This document shows, one piece after another, positions 14,529 to 18,813 of a DNA stretch of 18,813 bases. Every line of letters begins with the position of its first letter. The stretch's first letter is position 1. A model generated the notes under the pieces. That model made no database searches, was not told the origin of the DNA, and worked only from the letters and a program-made list of their open reading frames with translations. The stretch is from positions 1 through 18,813 of the forward strand of contig JBIIYQ010000057.1 of the NCBI GenBank assembly GCA_044346745.1. Reading direction: 5' to 3'. Made by a program: the position numbers and the translations under genes. Source of the stretch: UKL13-2 sp044346745 (GTDB taxonomy: Bacteria; Pseudomonadota; Gammaproteobacteria; Burkholderiales; Usitatibacteraceae).

Positions 14529-14555
14529 TCTAACTGAGACCTGCATTGTAGACAT

Positions 14556-16022
14556 ATGGACCTAAGCAATACACCCGAACTCCCCCTTCGCCACAAGAGT
14601 GGGGCAGACCCAAGTGCTTCCGTTGAAGCAGACCTCCACCGCACATTTGAACGTCTGCGCGCTGCCTATGCAGCCAACCGCATGCCGAGCGTTGATTGGC
14701 GTCGCCGGCAATTGTCACGTCTGGAGTCCCTGCTACGCGATAATCTCAACGAAATCTGCGTGGCAATCGCAGCGGACTTTAGCCACCGCTCGCACCATGA
14801 AACGCAGCTGCTTGAGTTGTTTCCGGCAATTGCCGCGATTAAACATGCCCGCAGTCACGTGGGCAGCTGGATGAAGCCGCGCCGCAGCTGGGCATCTATG
14901 TGGTTCTTGCCGGCACGTAATGAAATCCGTCCGCAACCACTCGGCGTCGTTGGCATCATCGTGCCGTGGAACTATCCGATTTTGTTGGCGGTGGCGCCAC
15001 TGGTAGGCGCATTGGCGGCGGGAAACCGCGCCTTTATCAAGATGAGCGAATTCACGCCTCGCACCGGCAAACTGTTCGCCACGCTAATCGAGACCTACTT
15101 CACGAGTGATGAGGTACTTGTCGTCAACGGCGAGGCCGAGGTCGCGCAGGCGTTTTCAACCCTAACCTTTGACCACCTACTGTTTACCGGTTCCACCGCC
15201 ATCGGCAAACGGGTCATGCAAGCGGCAGCCGAACATCTCACCCCGGTGACTTTGGAACTCGGCGGAAAGTCCCCGGCCGTCATCGGCCCGGATGCCGAGA
15301 TGGCATCAGCGGTATCGCGCATCATGTTCGGCAAGTGTTTGAACGCCGGGCAGACTTGTATCGCGCCGGACTACGTGTTATTGCCGCGAGGAAAAGAATC
15401 TGAGTTTATCGAGGCCGCAAAACGTTTTGTTTCGGCTCATTACCCCACCATTGCTGCAAATCCCGACTACACCTCGTTGGTGAACCAGCGTCATCTGTCT
15501 CGCCTGCATGCCTATCTTGATGAAGCACGCGCCGCTGGCGCAAGCGTCCATTCGCTCAACGACGCAGGCGAAAGTCTGGACGGCACCCAAAAACTCGCGC
15601 CAACGATTGTGACCGGCGCGCGTGAAGAATGCCGACTCTTGCATGAGGAAATTTTCGGGCCGATTCTGCCGTTGATTCCTTACGATGGGCTCGACAGCGC
15701 CCTCAGTTATATCAACGCCCGCCCGCGCCCGCTTGCACTGTATTACTTCGGCCACGATCGCCAGCAGATCGATCAGGTACTCAACGAGACCGTTGCCGGC
15801 GGCGTTTCGATTAACGAAACCCTATTGCACATCTCGCAAGAGGATCTGCCGTTTGGCGGCGTTGGCCCATCAGGGATGGGGGCTTATCACGGCAAAGTCG
15901 GGTTTGACACCTTCTCCAAGTCCAAGCCCATTTTTCACCAGTCCAGGTTCAATGGCTTGGCCATGTTCCAACCGCCTTTTGGTAAACGCTTCGAGGCACT
16001 CATCAAGCTTCTACTGAAATGA
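14556..16022 (+). CDS. Aldehyde dehydrogenase, coniferyl-aldehyde dehydrogenase type
   Basis: NAD(P)-dependent oxidation of an aldehyde to the acid. The 488-residue protein belongs to the class-3-like ALDH branch that includes coniferyl aldehyde dehydrogenase. Key residues are Asn139 in PWNYP, Lys163 in IKMSEFTP, the TGSTAIGK cofactor loop at 211-218, general base Glu234 in LELGGKSP and nucleophile Cys268 in GQTCIAPDY. HEEIFGPILP and the LPFGGVGPSGMGAYHG block near the C-terminus are also typical. An N-terminal extension of about 25 residues precedes the domain. The C-terminus ends in a hydrophobic/basic helix (FGKRFEALIKLLLK) that might touch membrane. The GMC alcohol dehydrogenase gene follows 98 bases later on the same strand. 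Confidence 0.93.
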   Translation: MDLSNTPELPLRHKSGADPSASVEADLHRTFERLRAAYAANRMPSVDWRRRQLSRLESLLRDNLNEICVAIAADFSHRSHHETQLLELFPAIAAIKHARSHVGSWMKPRRSWASMWFLPARNEIRPQPLGVVGIIVPWNYPILLAVAPLVGALAAGNRAFIKMSEFTPRTGKLFATLIETYFTSDEVLVVNGEAEVAQAFSTLTFDHLLFTGSTAIGKRVMQAAAEHLTPVTLELGGKSPAVIGPDAEMASAVSRIMFGKCLNAGQTCIAPDYVLLPRGKESEFIEAAKRFVSAHYPTIAANPDYTSLVNQRHLSRLHAYLDEARAAGASVHSLNDAGESLDGTQKLAPTIVTGAREECRLLHEEIFGPILPLIPYDGLDSALSYINARPRPLALYYFGHDRQQIDQVLNETVAGGVSINETLLHISQEDLPFGGVGPSGMGAYHGKVGFDTFSKSKPIFHQSRFNGLAMFQPPFGKRFEALIKLLLK

Positions 16023-16120
16023 TTGTTTGACGCGTTATGCGCCCGCTGCGAATCGCCGATGGTGCTTCTAGTGCCAATCGCACAGAGTAATTCCTTAGCA
16101 AACCGAGCCTCCGAATAAAT

Positions 16121-17734
16121 ATGTCTGACAGCATCACCGATTACCTAATCCTCGGCGCAGGCTCGGCGGGTTGCACACTCGCCGGACGCCTCTCCGAAGA
16201 CGGCGACACGCACGTTACCCTGCTCGAAGCCGGTCCACGCGATTCCAGCGTCTTGATTCATTGCCCGGCAGGGATGGCGGTGATGGCGCAAACCGGCACG
16301 GCAAACTGGAGTTTCAATACTGTTCCCCAGCGCGGGTTGAACGGCCGCACCGGGTATCAACCGCGCGGCAAAGTGTTGGGCGGCTCGAGCTCAATCAATG
16401 CGATGATCTACGCACGCGGACACCGCGCCGACTACGATCATTGGGCAGAAATCGGCAATGCAGGTTGGTCCTACGAGGACGTCTTGCCGTACTTCAAACG
16501 CGCTGAGAACAATGAGCGCGGTGGTGATGAATTCCACGGCGTTGGCGGCCCGCTGAATGTACGCGATCTGGCGACGCCAAATCGGTACAGCCAGGCGTTT
16601 ATCGATGCCGGTCAGGCCGCCGGGTTTCCAGTTAACCTCGACTTCAACGGCGCCGACCAAGAAGGTGTCGGGATGTATCAAGTGACACACCGTGCGGGCG
16701 AACGCTTCAGCGCGGCAAAGGCTTACCTCGCGCCGAATCTCAGCCGAAACAATCTGACAATCGAGACTAACGCGCGAGTCACGCGCATTTTGTTCGAAGG
16801 ACGGCGCGCCGTTGGCGCTGAGTTCCTGCAAAACGGCTCGTTGCGGCAGATTCGTGTGCGTCGTGAAGTGTTGCTCAGTGCCGGCGCGTTGCAGTCGCCG
16901 CAGATCCTCATGCTATCTGGAGTAGGCAGTGCCGACGCGTTATCAAAACTCAGTATTCCTGCAGTGCATCACCTGCCGGGCGTGGGACTGAACCTGCACG
17001 ACCATGCCGACGCGGTACAGGTTTACGATGCACCGAAACTAACCGACTTGTTGGGCGTCTCGGTTGTCGGCGTCTGGCATTTGCTCAAGGGTATCGCCGA
17101 CTGGCGCAGCCACCGCACGGGTTTACTCACAACAAACATCGCCGAAGCAGGCGGCTTTGTGAAAAGCAATCCCACCGAGCCGATCCCCGATTTGCAATTC
17201 CATTTTGTGATCGGCAAGTTGGTTGACCATGGCCGCAAAGTCACCTTTGGACACGGATACTCTTGCCACGTTTGTGTGTTGCGCCCAAAGAGCCGCGGCA
17301 CCGTGACGTTGCAAACGGCCGATCCATTGGCCGCACCGCTGATTGACCCGAATTTCCTCAGCGATCCGGACGATGTTGTACGTATGGTCAAGGGCTTTCG
17401 TATCATGCGCGACGTCTTGGCACAGCCCTCGCTGGCACGATACGGCGGACGCGAGTTAAACCGCTCCGCCACGGCGCAGACTGACGCCGAAATTGAAGGT
17501 TTCATTCGCAGCCAAGCGGATTCCATCTATCATCCTGTCGGCACCTGCCGCATGGGTGGCGATGATGCGGCGGTAGTTGACGCAACCCTTCGTGTTCACG
17601 GCATAGACGGATTAAGGGTGATTGATGCGTCAGTCATGCCGCAGATTGTCGGCGGCAACACTAATGCACCGACCGTCATGATTGCGGAAAAGGCCGCTGA
17701 CATGATTAGGAAAAACACCAAACTCTTTATTTGA
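16121..17734 (+). CDS. GMC-family FAD-dependent alcohol/choline-type dehydrogenase
   Basis: Flavoprotein that oxidises an alcohol to an aldehyde, probably passing electrons to the respiratory chain. The 537-residue protein begins with the FAD dinucleotide fold DYLILGAGSAGCTLAGRLSE at 7-26 and LLEAG at 34-38. The two GMC signatures are RGKVLGGSSSINAMIYARGH near 82-101 and AGALQSPQILMLSGVG in the middle. The catalytic pair is His471 (YHPVGTCRMG) and Asn515 (GGNTNAPTVMIAEKAADMI). It resembles the AlkJ/BetA branch; the substrate is not readable. No clear Shine-Dalgarno sequence precedes the ATG. With the aldehyde dehydrogenase upstream it makes a complete alcohol-to-acid route. Confidence 0.94.
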   Translation: MSDSITDYLILGAGSAGCTLAGRLSEDGDTHVTLLEAGPRDSSVLIHCPAGMAVMAQTGTANWSFNTVPQRGLNGRTGYQPRGKVLGGSSSINAMIYARGHRADYDHWAEIGNAGWSYEDVLPYFKRAENNERGGDEFHGVGGPLNVRDLATPNRYSQAFIDAGQAAGFPVNLDFNGADQEGVGMYQVTHRAGERFSAAKAYLAPNLSRNNLTIETNARVTRILFEGRRAVGAEFLQNGSLRQIRVRREVLLSAGALQSPQILMLSGVGSADALSKLSIPAVHHLPGVGLNLHDHADAVQVYDAPKLTDLLGVSVVGVWHLLKGIADWRSHRTGLLTTNIAEAGGFVKSNPTEPIPDLQFHFVIGKLVDHGRKVTFGHGYSCHVCVLRPKSRGTVTLQTADPLAAPLIDPNFLSDPDDVVRMVKGFRIMRDVLAQPSLARYGGRELNRSATAQTDAEIEGFIRSQADSIYHPVGTCRMGGDDAAVVDATLRVHGIDGLRVIDASVMPQIVGGNTNAPTVMIAEKAADMIRKNTKLFI

Positions 17735-17736
17735 CC

Positions 17737-17768
17737 GGCATCTTCAGCCGAAAATGCCTGAAGACGCC
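17737..17768. terminator. Hairpin between convergent genes, weak terminator candidate
   Basis: TCTTCAG at 17741-17747 pairs with CTGAAGA at 17758-17764, and outer GGC with GCC after one mismatch. It directly follows the GMC gene stop and lies 44 bases from the convergent stop at 17812. No T run follows on either strand. Confidence 0.4.
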
Positions 17769-17811
17769 CGTCTCGCCGATAGGTAGCCCAGCGCCCAGCC
17801 GGGAACCTTTG

Positions 17812-18606
17812 TCAGTTGCGCGGTTCGCCGTCGCGGTTTACGAGAATGGTGCGGCCCGGCGGGTACGAAAGTTGAGCACTGTATTCGCGGCCACGGAAGT
17901 CGTAGGTCACCTCCCAATACGACGGACGGCCTCGATCAGAACTACGGCACCGCTCGACTTCGCGGCCTTGATCACTGCCGCGCCCGGCACCCGAACCCAC
18001 GGCAGCACCAGCCACTGCCCCAGCCGCAGTGGCGGCACTCTGGCCGCGTCCGCCTCCTACTTGGTGTCCGATAACGCCGCCGATCACCGCGCCGAGTAGC
18101 GCACCGCCAAGGTTTGGTTTACTCTGAGAGCTCTCTGAGGGGTATTCATGCTCCGTCCAGCAACGTTCGTTGGGCGGGCCGTACATTGCTCTTGCCGAAG
18201 TGATGCGGACTTCTGTCAGTTCCTCATTTGGACGACGGCGGTACTCGTAGGCCGGCAACGTCGAGGGCTCCGGATAGGCGTCGTAGTCGCGACTATGGCT
18301 GACAGGTCGGACTGAGGAGATTTTGTCATTCAGCCCAAGGCGGCCAAGCGACTCATAGTTGCCTCGTCGCAACACCACGCAACGGCCGCGAAAATCGGCG
18401 TCATCACAGACTTCCCATAAACCGCGGTCTACAACGGCAGAAGATGCCTTGTCATTGAATCCGATATCGCTAAAGTTGGACACCGTTCCCGATGCGTAGA
18501 AGACCCTGCCGCGAAAATTGTCGTGCTCATAAAAGTTGATGGCGGCAGATGCCGATGAACATAACACGATCAATGCAACAAATGATAATCCTCTGTATTC
18601 ATTCAT
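17812..18606 (-). CDS. Secreted beta/gamma-crystallin domain protein with glycine-zipper segment
   Basis: A 264-residue exported protein. Residues 1-21 are a signal peptide with an SSASA cleavage site; Cys15 is not in a proper lipobox. Residues about 23-102 form a beta/gamma-crystallin domain with two Greek-key motifs (INFYEHDNFRGRVF, and WEVCDDADFRGRCVVL), each ending in the Ca-binding signature N/D-N/D-x-x-S-S: NDKASS at 51-56 and NDKISS at 93-98. A charged Tyr/Pro-rich linker follows. Residues about 167-207 are a glycine zipper of the 17-kDa surface antigen type (GGALLGAVIGGVIGHQVGGG), which usually inserts in or lies at a membrane. The end (YWEVTYDFRGREYSAQLSYPPGR) is the beta tail often found after such zippers. 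GAGGAG lies eight bases before the ATG. Function unknown; an envelope Ca-dependent role is inferred. Confidence 0.9.
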   Translation of the reverse strand: MNEYRGLSFVALIVLCSSASAAINFYEHDNFRGRVFYASGTVSNFSDIGFNDKASSAVVDRGLWEVCDDADFRGRCVVLRRGNYESLGRLGLNDKISSVRPVSHSRDYDAYPEPSTLPAYEYRRRPNEELTEVRITSARAMYGPPNERCWTEHEYPSESSQSKPNLGGALLGAVIGGVIGHQVGGGRGQSAATAAGAVAGAAVGSGAGRGSDQGREVERCRSSDRGRPSYWEVTYDFRGREYSAQLSYPPGRTILVNRDGEPRN

Positions 18607-18708
18607 TTTTTACGCTCCTCTTTCAGCCAAAAGAACTGACACGTTGGATGGCAGCAGACGATTCGGAGATTGTACCCAAACTGCGACAAATCGGAAAGAG
18701 CCAGCCTC

Positions 18709-18766
18709 TTCCAACGGCATATGCGTCTGAGAGGGGCATTGCGTTTCCAACGGCATCTGCGTCTGA
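18709..18766. repeat. 22-base direct repeat, 36-base period, upstream of crystallin gene
   Basis: Two copies at 18709-18730 and 18745-18766 agree at 21 of 22 bases, the only difference being A or C at the thirteenth base. A sub-motif GGCAT-x(1-2)-GCGT appears in both copies and once more between them, at 18736-18744 in the form GGCATTGCGT without one spacer base. No further copy is visible to either side. It lies 100-160 bases upstream of the crystallin-domain gene. It could be a regulator site pair or part of a dispersed repeat. The rest of 18607-18813 shows no gene. Confidence 0.7.
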
Positions 18767-18813
18767 AATGAGGATTTTGGGTCGATTATCCAGAAATGGT
18801 CATCGACATGAAC

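Noticed and set aside
17731..18099. Plus-strand open frame of 122 codons after the GMC gene
   Set aside because: It is antisense to the crystallin-domain gene, which has a signal peptide, clear domains and a good ribosome binding site.
1..18813. Defence island, prophage, insertion sequence, CRISPR array or tRNA genes
   Set aside because: Nearly all sequence is accounted for by housekeeping and metabolic genes; no transposase, integrase, nuclease, spaced repeat array or cloverleaf was seen.

Overview
The window is chromosomal DNA of a gammaproteobacterium, with GC judged by eye in the mid-fifties percent. The main evidence is the gene order read on the minus strand: glyA, nrdR, ribD, ribE, a ribB-type gene, ribH, nusB, thiL, pgpA. 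This is the classic proteobacterial nrdR-rib-nusB-thiL-pgpA block. A hemA 3' part and a canonical OxyR agree with this. I cannot place the organism below class. There is no phage, plasmid, insertion-sequence, tRNA, rRNA or CRISPR signal, and no gene-free stretch longer than 300 bases.

Layout. 2-976 (+): 3' part of hemA. 986-3174 (-): oxyR, then an MFS transporter gene whose GTG start overlaps the oxyR stop. 3277-3495 (+): a 72-residue conserved-looking unknown, divergent from oxyR, with an OxyR-like half operator between them. 3526-4380 (-): a ParA-type ATPase with no ParB beside it. 4615-12633 (-): a long tightly packed block of housekeeping genes: glyA, nrdR, ribD, ribE, ribBX-like, ribH, nusB, thiL, pgpA and a glycerophosphodiester phosphodiesterase. 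Several junctions are 4-base stop/start overlaps. 12804-14389 (-): an ApbE-family flavin transferase homologue and a 225-residue unknown, 2 bases apart. 14556-17734 (+): an aldehyde dehydrogenase and a GMC-type FAD alcohol dehydrogenase, which could oxidise an alcohol to an acid in two steps. 17812-18606 (-): a secreted protein joining a beta/gamma-crystallin domain to a glycine-zipper segment.

How the genes fit together. The rib genes would supply FMN and FAD. The ribBX-like gene has an intact DHBP synthase half but a C-terminal half that has lost the GTP cyclohydrolase II zinc cysteines, so a separate ribA must exist elsewhere. FAD is the likely substrate of the ApbE homologue and the cofactor of the GMC enzyme, but no functional link to the rib block is shown by the sequence. 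thiL (thiamine diphosphate), pgpA (phosphatidylglycerol) and the phosphodiesterase (glycerol phosphate recycling) complete the block.

No defence system or plainly new multi-gene machine is visible. The best leads are the ApbE homologue with Gly in place of the conserved metal-binding Asp, paired with an unknown protein; the Ca-site-bearing crystallin/glycine-zipper fusion with a 36-base repeat upstream; the OxyR-MFS coupling; the orphan ParA with an inverted repeat over its start; and the octamer repeat array between glyA and nrdR.
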